64,000 nucleotides of DNA from an uncultured Flavobacteriaceae bacterium (lineage in GTDB: Bacteria; Bacteroidota; Bacteroidia; Flavobacteriales; Flavobacteriaceae): positions 310,001 through 374,000 of the forward strand of contig CAJYAG010000003.1 in the NCBI GenBank assembly GCA_913065125.1, read 5' to 3'. The notes under the pieces were generated by a model. It was not told where the DNA came from and searched no databases. It saw only the letters and a list, made by a program, of their open reading frames with translations. Made by a program: the position numbers and the translations under genes. Below are positions 26,157 through 34,933 of the stretch, piece by piece. Position 1 is the first letter of the stretch. Each line of letters starts with the position of its first letter.

Positions 26157-26489
26157 TTAAAAACCTAAATCTCTTTCTATTGCTTCCATTTCTAAAACAT
26201 CTTCTGCTTCGTGTAATGTGGGTACAACATTAAGTTCATCAGGAATTTCGTCAATGTTAATTTCAGTACAAATTACTACAAAAGACATGCCATTTGCTCT
26301 GTAATCTGTTGCAATATCCAAAAGTAGAGACAAATCGTTTAAGGTTGTGTTAAGGTTTTCAGAAAGTTCAAGAACTGTATGGTTTTTTGCAACATCTAAT
26401 TTTTCTGCTTGTAACGCATTTATAAATTCGGTAAAAGAATTTTCGGTTGATGAAATAAGTGTATAACTGTCTTTTTGAGAAATTTTCAT
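26157..26489 (-). CDS. STAS-like small protein
   Basis: 110 residues. The pattern of beta-alpha units (YTLISSTENSFTEFINAL, HTVLELSENLNTTLNDLSLLLDIATDYRANGMSFVVIC) and the closing VVPTLHEAEDVLEMEAIERDLGF resemble STAS/anti-sigma-antagonist folds, although the usual phosphorylated Ser region is not obvious. Homologues in flavobacteria are sometimes named after the neighbouring RNase Z gene by mistake. The function is unknown. It lies 23 bases after pyrB. Confidence 0.6.
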   Translation of the reverse strand: MKISQKDSYTLISSTENSFTEFINALQAEKLDVAKNHTVLELSENLNTTLNDLSLLLDIATDYRANGMSFVVICTEINIDEIPDELNVVPTLHEAEDVLEMEAIERDLGF

Positions 26490-26512
26490 AAGAAAAGGAT
26501 TAAGAAAATAAA

Positions 26513-27442
26513 TTATCTTTTGATCTGTTGCGCCAGTAAATAAATAACTGCCATTCTAACTGCAACACCATTTTCAACCTGATTTAAAATAATTGATTCG
26601 TTAGAATCTGCAACATCACTAGTAATTTCTACACCACGATTTATCGGTCCTGGGTGCATAATCACAATCTTCTTGTCTAAGCTGTCTAAAACTTGTTGAT
26701 TGATCCCGAAAAGTTGTGTGTATTCTCTGGTTGAAGGAAAATAATTAACATCCATTCGCTCGTGTTGTACGCGTAAAACGTTGGCAACATCACACCAGTT
26801 CAATGCTTTTTTTAAGTTGGTTTCTACAGTAACTCCTAAACTTGTAATGTATTTCGGTATTAAGGTTGTAGGTCCGCAAACTTTTACTTCTGCGCCTTGT
26901 AATTGCAGTGCAAAAATGTTTGATAATGCAACTCTAGAATGTAAAATATCTCCAACAATGACAATCTTTTTCCCTTTTACACTTCCTAATTTTTCTCTGA
27001 TAGAATACGAATCTAACAAGGCTTGTGTTGGATGTTCGTGTGTTCCATCACCAGCATTTATAATTTTTGCGTTTACATGTTTTGATAAAAAAACACCAGC
27101 TCCAACATTTGGATGACGCATCACTACAATATCTACTTTCATCGATAAAATATTGTTTACTGTATCGATTAAAGTTTCTCCTTTTTTGACAGAAGATTGA
27201 CTTGCAGAAAAGTTGATAATATCCGCAGAAAGTCGTTTTTCAGCTAGTTCAAAAGAGAGTTTTGTTCTGGTAGAATTCTCAAAAAACAAATTGGCAATGG
27301 TGATATCTCTAAGTGAAGGAACTTTTTTAATTGGTCTATTGATTACTTCTTTAAAATGATCGGCAGTCTCAAAAATAAGATCAATATCGTTTTTGTTCAG
27401 ATATTTTATGCCTAATAAATGGTCTACGCTTAGTTGTTTCAT
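26513..27442 (-). CDS. pyrB: Aspartate carbamoyltransferase catalytic subunit
   Basis: 309 residues. The carbamoyl-phosphate motif STRT is at 57-60 in FFENSTRTKLSFE, with HPTQALLD near 134 and VMRHPNVGAG upstream. It catalyses the committed step of pyrimidine synthesis, carbamoyl phosphate plus aspartate to carbamoyl-aspartate. It starts one base after the pyrR stop codon, so the two are co-transcribed and probably coupled. Confidence 0.96.
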   Translation of the reverse strand: MKQLSVDHLLGIKYLNKNDIDLIFETADHFKEVINRPIKKVPSLRDITIANLFFENSTRTKLSFELAEKRLSADIINFSASQSSVKKGETLIDTVNNILSMKVDIVVMRHPNVGAGVFLSKHVNAKIINAGDGTHEHPTQALLDSYSIREKLGSVKGKKIVIVGDILHSRVALSNIFALQLQGAEVKVCGPTTLIPKYITSLGVTVETNLKKALNWCDVANVLRVQHERMDVNYFPSTREYTQLFGINQQVLDSLDKKIVIMHPGPINRGVEITSDVADSNESIILNQVENGVAVRMAVIYLLAQQIKR

Positions 27443-27443
27443 T

Positions 27444-27986
27444 TTATGAATTCTGTTCTAAATAAACTACGTCCTTTTTGTGTGTTTCTTTCCAACAAAC
27501 TTTTACTTTTTCTTGGTTGATGGCATCAACTTGTCTTCCTCTATAATTTGGCTGAATTGGTAAATGCCTGCTAAAACGTCTATCGATTAACACTAATAAT
27601 TCCACCAAATTTGGTCTTCCAAAATCGTTGATTGCAGACAAACCAGCTCTAATACTTCGTCCAGAAAATAAAACATCATCAATTAAAACCACGTTTTTAT
27701 CTTCAATTAAAAAGTCGATTTTTGTGCTACTTGCATCAATCGGAGAATCTCTTCTTCTAAAATCGTCTCTATAAAAAGTGATGTCTAAAAAGCCTAATTT
27801 TAAATCTTTAATCTGGTAATCGTTGATTAAAATAGCTGCAATTCTATTAGCCAAATAAATGCCTCTTGGTTGTAAACCAATTAAAACAGTGTTAGAAAAA
27901 TCGTTGTGGTTTTCGATAAGCTGACACGCTAGTCGATGTAAGATGATTTCAATTTCTTTCGAGTTTAATAGTACCTTCGAGCTCAT
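27444..27986 (-). CDS. pyrR: PyrR, pyrimidine operon regulator/uracil phosphoribosyltransferase
   Basis: 180 residues. The PRPP-binding loop is VVLIDDVLFSGRS at 99-111; GLQPRGIYLANRI and the C-terminal RRFSRHLPIQPNYRGRQVD region match PyrR. In Gram-positives it binds pyr mRNA and can also make UMP from uracil. Here it heads pyrB and downstream genes. The leader has two adjacent 6-bp hairpins (27998-28032), but I did not see the Bacillus-type PyrR-binding consensus. A textbook Bacteroidota promoter lies upstream. Confidence 0.93.
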   Translation of the reverse strand: MSSKVLLNSKEIEIILHRLACQLIENHNDFSNTVLIGLQPRGIYLANRIAAILINDYQIKDLKLGFLDITFYRDDFRRRDSPIDASSTKIDFLIEDKNVVLIDDVLFSGRSIRAGLSAINDFGRPNLVELLVLIDRRFSRHLPIQPNYRGRQVDAINQEKVKVCWKETHKKDVVYLEQNS

Positions 27987-27997
27987 AAGAAAAATGC

Positions 27998-28032
27998 CCA
28001 GATTTTATCTGGAATAAATCAGTAAAACTGAT
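27998..28032 (-). promoter_or_regulatory. Twin hairpins in the pyrR leader
   Basis: Two back-to-back perfect stem-loops: CCAGAT-TTT-ATCTGG (27998-28012) and ATCAGT-AAA-ACTGAT (28018-28032), the first ending 12 bases before the pyrR ATG. Both have 6-bp stems and 3-base loops. They could control ribosome access or bind a regulator; this is inference. Confidence 0.45.
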
Positions 28033-28045
28033 AATTAATACTACG

Positions 28046-28076
28046 CAAAATTAGTGTAAATAAAAGGATTCGCAAA
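28046..28076 (-). promoter_or_regulatory. Bacteroidota housekeeping promoter of the pyrR operon
   Basis: Read on the minus strand: TTTG (28076-28073), exactly 19 bases, then TAATTTTG (28053-28046). This matches TTTG-N19-TAnnTTTG, the consensus of the Bacteroidota primary sigma factor. The transcript start would be about 50-55 bases before the pyrR ATG, so the leader contains both hairpins. Confidence 0.72.
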
Positions 28077-28276
28077 ATTTTACTGAAAAGCATTTTAAAA
28101 AAGGCTTAATTTTTGTTAATTAATTTGTTGAAAAGTAAACTGCTTTTTATAAATGTGCACCAAGACTTGTAGTACTTTTAATTCTGTAATACAAGTAGAT
28201 TGTTACAACTTATTTAATCGAATAAAAAAGGAATACAAATTATGTTTTTTCTTTTTGATGATAAAACCAGAAGCCT

Positions 28277-29647
28277 ATGTCACTATCAAAATTCGAATCC
28301 ATGTTAAAAACAAATAATGTGTATTTCTTTGACTCTGTTGAGTTTGAAGAAATCATTCAGCATTATTTAGATAATGGGAAGCATTCTTTAGCGAACAAAG
28401 CAGTGAAGTTAGGTTTGGAACAACATCCAACTTCTATCGTTTTAAAATTATTAAAAGTTGAGCTGTTAATTTTTGAAGACAAACTACAAAATGCAACTTC
28501 TTTAATCAACGAAATAGAAGCCATTGCGCCCAACAATGAAGAATTACTGATTCAGAAAGCAATTATTTTATCTAAAAATGATAAACATGTTGAGGCAATA
28601 CAAACGTTGAATCAGATTTTAGCGGTTACAGATGATCCAGCAGATATTTGGTCTATGGTTGGCATGGAATATTTGTATTTAGACGATTTCGAAAATGCAC
28701 GACTAAATTTTGCCAATTGTATTGATGTAGATTATGAAGATTATTCGTCTTTGTACAATGTTGTCTATTGTTTTGACATGGAAAACAACCACGAAGAAGC
28801 AATTGTGTATTTGACAAATTATATAGACACAAATCCGTATTGCGAAGTAGCTTGGCACCAATTAGGAAGACAATATTTTGTGTTAAACAGATTTAAAGAA
28901 GCGTTGCGTGCTTTTGATTATGCAGTACTTATTGATGAATCATTTATCGGTGGATATTTAGAAAAAGCAAAAACTTTAGAAGAATTAGAACGGTATGAAG
29001 AAGCGATTCAGAATTACTTAATTACGTTAGAATTAGACGATCCAACTGCATTTGTATTTGTTAGAATCGGAGAATGTTATCAGAAATTAAACGATTTAGA
29101 TGCAGCAACAAAATATTTTAAGAAAGCGGTGCATGAAGATCCGTTATTAGACAAAGCTTGGTTGTTGTTAACCAATTTATTTCAAGAAGAAGAGCAATAT
29201 CAAAAAGCGCTGTATTATATTAGAAAAGCATTGCATATTGATGATTCAAACCCAATGTATTGGAGAAAATATGCTGAAATTAGTTTAAAATTAAACTTTT
29301 ATGAAGAAGCGGTAAAAGCTTTTGAAAAGTGTTTAGATTTAGACGATGAATCTTTAGAGATTTATGTTGGTTTGGCTGATGTTTTATTGTTTTTGGGCGA
29401 GTTTAAAGATGCTTTAAAAGTGATTATCAAAGCTAAAAACACCTACAAGCAATTTGCAGAAATAGAATATCGTTTGTGTGGTTTGTTTATGTTGACTTCT
29501 AAAGAAAAATACGCTTTGATTCATTTAAAAAACGGACTCGCAATTGACGCAGATTATAGAAAGGTTATTGAAGAGTTGTATCCAACAGTTTTTGATAATG
29601 AAAATGTGCAAACAATAATTAGCAATTATTTAAAAGCGACGGAGTAG
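28277..29647 (+). CDS. Tetratricopeptide-repeat protein
   Basis: 456 residues with no signal peptide, so it is cytoplasmic. From about residue 60 to 440 it is a regular array of roughly ten 34-residue TPR units (for example AWHQLGRQYFVLNRFKEALRAFDYAV, AFVFVRIGECYQKLNDLDAATKYFKKAV and MYWRKYAEISLKLNFYEEAVKAFEKCL). It is probably a protein-interaction scaffold. It is monocistronic, with a terminator at 29669-29699 and 290 bases of upstream DNA. A 22-codon frame beginning ATG at 28242 overlaps its start out of frame and is probably not translated. Confidence 0.85.
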   Translation: MSLSKFESMLKTNNVYFFDSVEFEEIIQHYLDNGKHSLANKAVKLGLEQHPTSIVLKLLKVELLIFEDKLQNATSLINEIEAIAPNNEELLIQKAIILSKNDKHVEAIQTLNQILAVTDDPADIWSMVGMEYLYLDDFENARLNFANCIDVDYEDYSSLYNVVYCFDMENNHEEAIVYLTNYIDTNPYCEVAWHQLGRQYFVLNRFKEALRAFDYAVLIDESFIGGYLEKAKTLEELERYEEAIQNYLITLELDDPTAFVFVRIGECYQKLNDLDAATKYFKKAVHEDPLLDKAWLLLTNLFQEEEQYQKALYYIRKALHIDDSNPMYWRKYAEISLKLNFYEEAVKAFEKCLDLDDESLEIYVGLADVLLFLGEFKDALKVIIKAKNTYKQFAEIEYRLCGLFMLTSKEKYALIHLKNGLAIDADYRKVIEELYPTVFDNENVQTIISNYLKATE

Positions 29648-29668
29648 TCGCAATAATTTTTGAAAAAT

Positions 29669-29699
29669 AAAAAACCGAGTTTGTCAGCTCGGTTTTTTT
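29669..29699. terminator. Bidirectional terminator
   Basis: AAAACCGAG / CTCGGTTTT stem with an 8-base loop, T7 on the plus side and A-rich on the other. It lies between the convergent TPR gene and the metallo-hydrolase gene. Confidence 0.88.
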
Positions 29700-29707
29700 A
29701 TAAATGA

Positions 29708-30442
29708 TCATTTTTGATCCGGGTACCAATTCAACTGTACAACGTTAATATCGCTATTTCCTACGTTTACCATACTTTTAAATTTAGTAACATCACTCAA
29801 GCCACCAGTTCCTCTATAATGATACGGATACACTTCTTTTGGTTTGAATTCCAACACCGCATTAGCAGCACTTTCCACAGTCATTGTGTAGGGTAAATTC
29901 ATGCAGATAAAAGCTTTGTCTATGTTTTTTAACGCGCGCATTTCTGGAATGTCTTCTGTATCGCCAGAAAAATAAATTCGCTGATTGGCAATGGTAAAAA
30001 CATAGCCATTTCCTCTCCCTTTTGTGTGAAATTTCAACGCTTCTTCTCTAAGATTGTACATCGGAATTGCCTCTGCTTTTAAAATACCAAATGTTTTTTC
30101 TTCTCCGTTGTTCATAATGATGATTTCTTTTGCAATTCCTTCTGGTAATTTTTCCGCAACCGCTTTTGGAGCAACAATTGTCGTTTCAGATAAATCTAAA
30201 GATTCCAATGTTTTTATACTTAAATGATCTCCATGAATGTCTGTAATAAAAATATAATTTGGAGCAGAAAAGTTAGCAAACCCATCTGCATTTCCTGTTG
30301 GATCAATAAAAACGGTTAGCATATCTAATGTAAAAGCGGCGGTTCCGTGTTCAATTGGTGTTATCACTAATTTAACTTCTTCTTTTGATTTACAACTGAT
30401 TGAAACTACTGCAATCAGAAATAAGAATATCATTTTTTTCAT
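29708..30442 (-). CDS. Metallo-beta-lactamase-fold lipoprotein (UlaG-like)
   Basis: 244 residues. A lipoprotein signal with Cys17 in SISC is followed by an MBL fold of the UlaG/L-ascorbate-lactonase-like group. The zinc motif is HGDH at 70-73 (His70, Asp72, His73), then IYFSGDTEDIPEM (metal-bridging Asp) and YPYHYRGTGG. It should be a periplasm-facing membrane-anchored hydrolase. The substrate is unknown. It lies 10 bases after the amidase lipoprotein gene, so the two probably form an operon acting on envelope or imported compounds. Confidence 0.82.
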   Translation of the reverse strand: MKKMIFLFLIAVVSISCKSKEEVKLVITPIEHGTAAFTLDMLTVFIDPTGNADGFANFSAPNYIFITDIHGDHLSIKTLESLDLSETTIVAPKAVAEKLPEGIAKEIIIMNNGEEKTFGILKAEAIPMYNLREEALKFHTKGRGNGYVFTIANQRIYFSGDTEDIPEMRALKNIDKAFICMNLPYTMTVESAANAVLEFKPKEVYPYHYRGTGGLSDVTKFKSMVNVGNSDINVVQLNWYPDQK

Positions 30443-30452
30443 GTGTATTGTT

Positions 30453-31991
30453 TTATTTATTTGATTTTAATTTTGGTTCTTTTCTATGCATTGTTCCTTG
30501 TTCGTAAGAATAGGCTAGTTTTATCAACGTTGGTTCTGCATACATTCTACCTAAAAATTGAATTCCTGCTGGCAAATTTCCTTTTGTAAATCCCATCGGA
30601 ACAGTAAAAGCGGGTTGACCAGTATGTGGCGCAATAATTTGATTGTTATCGCCCAAATATTCTTTTTCAAAGAAATCGATTCTAGCAGGTTTATTATTCC
30701 AAGTTGGATAAATAATAGCGTCTAATTGTAAAGAATCCATTACTTTTTCAATTGCTTCTCTAAACGCAATTCTCCTTGGATCTTTATATGCATCCAAACA
30801 TTTCTCTTTTACATCGCCCCAACGCGTAAACTTTTTACTTGCAGATAATAGATTATCGCTCGCATATTTTGAAGTGCTACCAATTCTGATAATATCTTCA
30901 ATAGTTTTTATAGTGTCGTTTTTAACATAGGTTGCTAAATACTCTTCAACATCTTTTTTAAACTCAGAACACCATTGATTTTGTCGTAATTCTGCAAAAT
31001 TAGGAACAACAATTGGGTCAATAATTTCTGCACCTAAAGAACCTAAATCTACAATTGCTTTTTCAAACAAAACTTTTACTTCAGGGGCAACATTGTCTTC
31101 ACTTAATTCTCTTAAAACTCCAATTCTAGCGCCTTTTAATCCGTCTTTATTTAAAAACTGTGTGTAATTTTTAAAAGTTTTTCCTTTAGAATAGGAAGTT
31201 ATTTTATCTTTTGGATCAATTCCTGCCATAATTTCTAACACACGAGTTGCATCTTCAACGGTTCTTCCCATCGGACCAACAACATCATTTCTTAAAAACA
31301 ACGGAATAATTCCTTCTCTACTAATCAATCCTAGCGTAGTTCTAAATCCAATCAATGCATTATGCGAAGAAGGTCCTCGAATAGAATTTCCTGTGTCAGT
31401 TCCTAATCCAATTGTTCCAAAATTTGCGGCAACAGAAGCTGCTGTTCCTCCGCTTGATCCAGCCGGAACATTTGCTATATTATAAGGATTTCGAGTGGTT
31501 CCTTTTGTTGAACTTTCTGTATGCATTGCAGAAAAAGCCCATTCTGCCATATTCGATTTTGCAATAATAATTGCTCCAGCGTCAATTAATTTATTGATAA
31601 CAAATGCATTTTCTTCTGGAATAAAATCTTTCAACGCTAATGCACCGCCAGTTGTTGGAAGATTTTTTGTATTGATATTATCTTTTATAATAATTGGTAT
31701 TCCGTGAAGCGGTCTTAATTTGTTGGTTTTCTGAAATTCTTCATCCAATGCTTTCGCTCTAGAAATTGCATCAGAGTTTATGATGGATATCGAATTGATT
31801 TCAGAATCGTGTTCTTGAATTCTTTTGATGTATGCTTTTACCAATTCTTCACTCGTGTAATTTCCTTTTTGATAAGAATCATGGATTTGAGAAATGGTAA
31901 GTTCAGAGACATTTATGGGTGTTTCTTTTTGAAGATCACAACCAATTAATAACACTGTAAAAAAGGAAAAAATTGCTATTTTTCTATGCAT
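30453..31991 (-). CDS. Amidase-signature-family lipoprotein
   Basis: 512 residues. The lipobox is LIGC with Cys18. The amidase-signature Ser-cisSer-Lys triad is intact: Lys103 in IIIKDNIN, Ser179 in PAGSSGGTAASVAA and nucleophile Ser203 in GTDTGNSIRG. It hydrolyses amide bonds, with the catalytic domain outside the cytoplasm, so it is not the tRNA amidotransferase GatA. It is probably co-transcribed with the metallo-hydrolase lipoprotein. Confidence 0.88.
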   Translation of the reverse strand: MHRKIAIFSFFTVLLIGCDLQKETPINVSELTISQIHDSYQKGNYTSEELVKAYIKRIQEHDSEINSISIINSDAISRAKALDEEFQKTNKLRPLHGIPIIIKDNINTKNLPTTGGALALKDFIPEENAFVINKLIDAGAIIIAKSNMAEWAFSAMHTESSTKGTTRNPYNIANVPAGSSGGTAASVAANFGTIGLGTDTGNSIRGPSSHNALIGFRTTLGLISREGIIPLFLRNDVVGPMGRTVEDATRVLEIMAGIDPKDKITSYSKGKTFKNYTQFLNKDGLKGARIGVLRELSEDNVAPEVKVLFEKAIVDLGSLGAEIIDPIVVPNFAELRQNQWCSEFKKDVEEYLATYVKNDTIKTIEDIIRIGSTSKYASDNLLSASKKFTRWGDVKEKCLDAYKDPRRIAFREAIEKVMDSLQLDAIIYPTWNNKPARIDFFEKEYLGDNNQIIAPHTGQPAFTVPMGFTKGNLPAGIQFLGRMYAEPTLIKLAYSYEQGTMHRKEPKLKSNK

Positions 31992-32126
31992 AATTTCTAG
32001 TTTGATGAGAATTGTAGGCTAAGTTAAGTTTTTAAATGCTTAGTGTCAAACTAAATAAAATTACAATATCGCTGTTTTCACAATTTCGTGTATCTTCGTT
32101 TTACTAAAAAAAAACAAACCAAACAG

Positions 32127-33047
32127 ATGAGTAGAACAATTAAAGATTTTGTAGTAATCGGATTAAAAGGAATGGCAATGGGAGCAGCAGATGTTGTGCC
32201 TGGAGTTTCTGGCGGAACGATTGCTTTTATTTCTGGAATTTATGAGGAATTACTAACGTCAATTAGTAACGTGAATTTAAGCTTGCTAAAAACCTTAAAA
32301 TCAAACGGAATAAAAGCAGCTTGGAAACAGGTTAATGGCTCGTTTTTGTTATCGTTATTTATCGGAATTTTTGTTAGTATAGTTTCTTTGGCAAAAGCCA
32401 TAAAATGGATGTTAGAAAACGAACCAATTCTGTTGTGGTCGTTCTTTTTTGGTTTGGTGTTGGCAAGTATTATTTACATTGCTAAGCAAATTACAAAATG
32501 GAATCTCTTAACTTTTGCTTTACTAGTTCTAGGCGCTGGTTTTGCTTTTTATATTACAACGTTAAATCCGCTAGTTACAGAAAATTCTTCTTCATTATTT
32601 TTGTTTTTGGCTGGTGCTTTGGCAATTTGTGCAATGATTTTACCAGGAATTTCTGGAGCTTTTATTTTAGTATTATTAGGCGCATATAAACCTATTTTAG
32701 CTGCAGTAAATAATAGAGATTTTACAACTGTAGCTATTGTTTTTGCAGGTGCAATTGTAGGGTTGTTAACTTTTTCTAGAGTTTTAAAATGGTTGTTTGC
32801 GAAATTTAAAAACTACACATTAGCCGTTTTAACAGGATTTATTATTGGCTCTTTAAATAAAATTTGGCCTTGGAAAGAAACATTGACATGGAGAACTAAT
32901 TCTCACGGAATTGATGTTCCGTTAAAACAACAAAGTGTTTCTCCGTTTGCTTTTGAAGACAATCAATTACTGTTTGCAATTGTGTTAGCAATTGTTGGTT
33001 TTGGGCTGATTTTATTATTAGAAAAATTAGCGGTTAAAAAAGAATAG
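32127..33047 (+). CDS. DUF368 membrane protein (first of a tandem pair)
   Basis: 306 residues from the ATG at 32127. The frame extends 13 codons to a GTG at 32088, but the family N-terminus fits the ATG. It has eight to nine membrane segments. The signatures are GMAMGAADVVPGVSGGTIAFISGIYEEL near the N-terminus and AICAMILPGISGAFILVLLGAY in the middle, two related glycine-rich repeats in opposite halves. Some DUF368 proteins have been implicated in moving polyprenyl phosphate across the inner membrane. It is followed by a paralogue after 44 bases. Confidence 0.87.
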   Translation: MSRTIKDFVVIGLKGMAMGAADVVPGVSGGTIAFISGIYEELLTSISNVNLSLLKTLKSNGIKAAWKQVNGSFLLSLFIGIFVSIVSLAKAIKWMLENEPILLWSFFFGLVLASIIYIAKQITKWNLLTFALLVLGAGFAFYITTLNPLVTENSSSLFLFLAGALAICAMILPGISGAFILVLLGAYKPILAAVNNRDFTTVAIVFAGAIVGLLTFSRVLKWLFAKFKNYTLAVLTGFIIGSLNKIWPWKETLTWRTNSHGIDVPLKQQSVSPFAFEDNQLLFAIVLAIVGFGLILLLEKLAVKKE

Positions 33048-33071
33048 TTATCTGAACGTAGTCGAAGATAA
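33048..33071. repeat. Short hairpin resembling the dispersed intergenic repeat
   Basis: TTATCT-N12-AGATAA directly after the stop of the first DUF368 gene, with GAACGTAGTCGA in the loop, recalling the GAAGTCGA core of the repeat at 9282-9420. Probably a fragment of that family. Confidence 0.4.
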
Positions 33072-33091
33072 AAAGATTCAAAAAGAATAAA

Positions 33092-34108
33092 ATGAAATTA
33101 GAACGTACTTTTTTACAGAAAGTCTCCCTTTTTTTAAAAGGATTGGCAATGGGAGCTGCAAATAAAGTTCCTGGAGTTTCTGGCGGTACGGTTTCTTTTG
33201 TGTTGAGTTTTTACGAAGAATTAATTTACTCTTTTCAGAAGATAAATATAAAAGCATTTAAACTTCTGATAAACGGACGCTTTAAAAGTTTTTATTACTA
33301 TGTAAACGGACAGTTTCTACTCTTAATTATGGGCGGAAGTATGTTTAGTTATTTTAGCATTTCTTTAGTTTTAGATTATTTTTTGCATCAGTACGAATTG
33401 TATGTTTGGAGCTGGTTTTTCGGAATGATCATTGGTTCTGTATTTTATATCTACAAAGATTTTGGCGATTGGAATTTAAAAAACACACTCTCTTTTGTTA
33501 TCGGAATTTCTGTTGGAGTAGGTATTAGTTTTATGACACCAGCACATGAAAATGATAATTTATGGTTTGTGTTTTTATGCGGAATTATCGGTGTTTCTGG
33601 AATGACGTTGCCAGGTTTGTCAGGTTCATTCATTTTAATTTTACTAGGAAATTATGTGCTGCTATTGGTAGATTCTGTAAACGGATTGTTTACAATTGTT
33701 ACAGGAATTTTGTCTGGTAATTTTGAGGTTTTAGACGTTCCAGAAAATATTAGATATTTAAAAATAATTTCTGTTTTTACTGCTGGATCTGCTTTCGGAT
33801 TGGTGTCGTTTTCTCATATTTTAGGATATGTTTTAAAACGATGGCACCAAATAGTTACAGCAATAATAATTGGTTTTATTGCGGGTTCTTTAGGAATTGT
33901 TTGGCCGTGGAAACACAAAGTTTTTGCTATGAAAAATAGCGAGTTTTTAGTAGACGGAAAAGGAAATAAAATTATACAGAATTACGAACGATATTTTCCT
34001 GATTTTTCGAATTCAGAAACGTGGTTCGCCATTTTTTATATTATAATTGGTATTGCATTAATTTTAGGAATAGATTATTATGATAGAAGAAAAAAAGCAA
34101 GAAGGTAA
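33092..34108 (+). CDS. DUF368 membrane protein (second of a tandem pair)
   Basis: 338 residues, polytopic. It repeats the signatures of its neighbour with variations: GLAMGAANKVPGVSGGTVSFVLSFYEEL and GIIGVSGMTLPGLSGSFILILLGNY. The Asp of the first motif (AADVVPG) is Asn-Lys here (AANKVPG), so the two copies have diverged and may differ in substrate or polarity. The last 29 bases overlap aroE, so the two are translationally linked. Confidence 0.85.
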   Translation: MKLERTFLQKVSLFLKGLAMGAANKVPGVSGGTVSFVLSFYEELIYSFQKINIKAFKLLINGRFKSFYYYVNGQFLLLIMGGSMFSYFSISLVLDYFLHQYELYVWSWFFGMIIGSVFYIYKDFGDWNLKNTLSFVIGISVGVGISFMTPAHENDNLWFVFLCGIIGVSGMTLPGLSGSFILILLGNYVLLLVDSVNGLFTIVTGILSGNFEVLDVPENIRYLKIISVFTAGSAFGLVSFSHILGYVLKRWHQIVTAIIIGFIAGSLGIVWPWKHKVFAMKNSEFLVDGKGNKIIQNYERYFPDFSNSETWFAIFYIIIGIALILGIDYYDRRKKARR

Positions 34109-34844
34109 GTATTTATTTGGGTTGTTAGGAAGAAATATTTCCTATTCTTTTTCTAGCGGATTTTTTAAAGAAAAGTTCGAAGAATTAGAATTAGTTAAGC
34201 ATCACTATCAGAATTTTGATCTGCAAACTATAGAAGAATTTCCAGCGCTTTTAGAGCAACAGAAAGCTCTATGTGGAATGAATGTTACCATTCCGTATAA
34301 AGAGGAAATCTTACCTTATTTATCAGAAATAGATGATGAAGCAAAAGAAATTGGTGCAGTAAACACCATCAAATTTTTAGAAAACGGAACCATAAAAGGT
34401 TTTAATACAGACGTGTTTGGCTTTTTAAATTCTTTAAAGCCATTGTTAGAAATTCATCATACAAAAGCTTTGGTTTTAGGAACTGGCGGCGCTTCCAAAG
34501 CCATTGCATTTGCATTAAAGAAATTACAAATCGAGTTTGTTTTTGTTTCTAGAGACCCAAAAAAAGAAAATGAAATCTCTTATTCTACTCTTACTGAAGA
34601 AGTAATTTCTAGTTATACAATCATTATTAATTGTACACCTTTAGGAACTTTTCCAGAAACAGATTTGTGTCCAGATATTCCATATCAATATCTTACTTCT
34701 CAACATTTATTATACGATTTGATTTACAATCCGGCAACTACAACATTTTTAGAACATGGTAAAAATAAAGATGCTAAGATTAAAAACGGATTGGAAATGT
34801 TACAACTTCAAGCCGAGAAATCTTGGCAGATTTGGAATCGCTAA
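34080..34844 (+). CDS. aroE: Shikimate 5-dehydrogenase
   Basis: 254 residues. The shikimate-binding segment is SYSFSSGFF near the N-terminus and NVTIPYKEEILPYL holds the catalytic Lys. NAD(P) binding is at VLGTGGASKAIAFAL and the family end motif NGLEMLQLQAEKSWQIW is present. It reduces 3-dehydroshikimate to shikimate in aromatic amino-acid synthesis. The start overlaps the DUF368 gene by 29 bases; the ATG at 34080 is right because it gives the full N-terminal strand. Confidence 0.93.
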   Translation: MIEEKKQEGKYLFGLLGRNISYSFSSGFFKEKFEELELVKHHYQNFDLQTIEEFPALLEQQKALCGMNVTIPYKEEILPYLSEIDDEAKEIGAVNTIKFLENGTIKGFNTDVFGFLNSLKPLLEIHHTKALVLGTGGASKAIAFALKKLQIEFVFVSRDPKKENEISYSTLTEEVISSYTIIINCTPLGTFPETDLCPDIPYQYLTSQHLLYDLIYNPATTTFLEHGKNKDAKIKNGLEMLQLQAEKSWQIWNR

Positions 34845-34933
34845 TTTTTTGTGATAAAAAGCGAACTTTTTTTGTCAATTTATAATACATCCCTATATTT
34901 AAGGATTAATATAGGAACCTTAAACATTATAAG

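Noticed and set aside
28242..28310. 22-codon leader frame before the TPR gene
   Set aside because: Overlaps the TPR start out of frame, with no recognisable regulatory peptide pattern.
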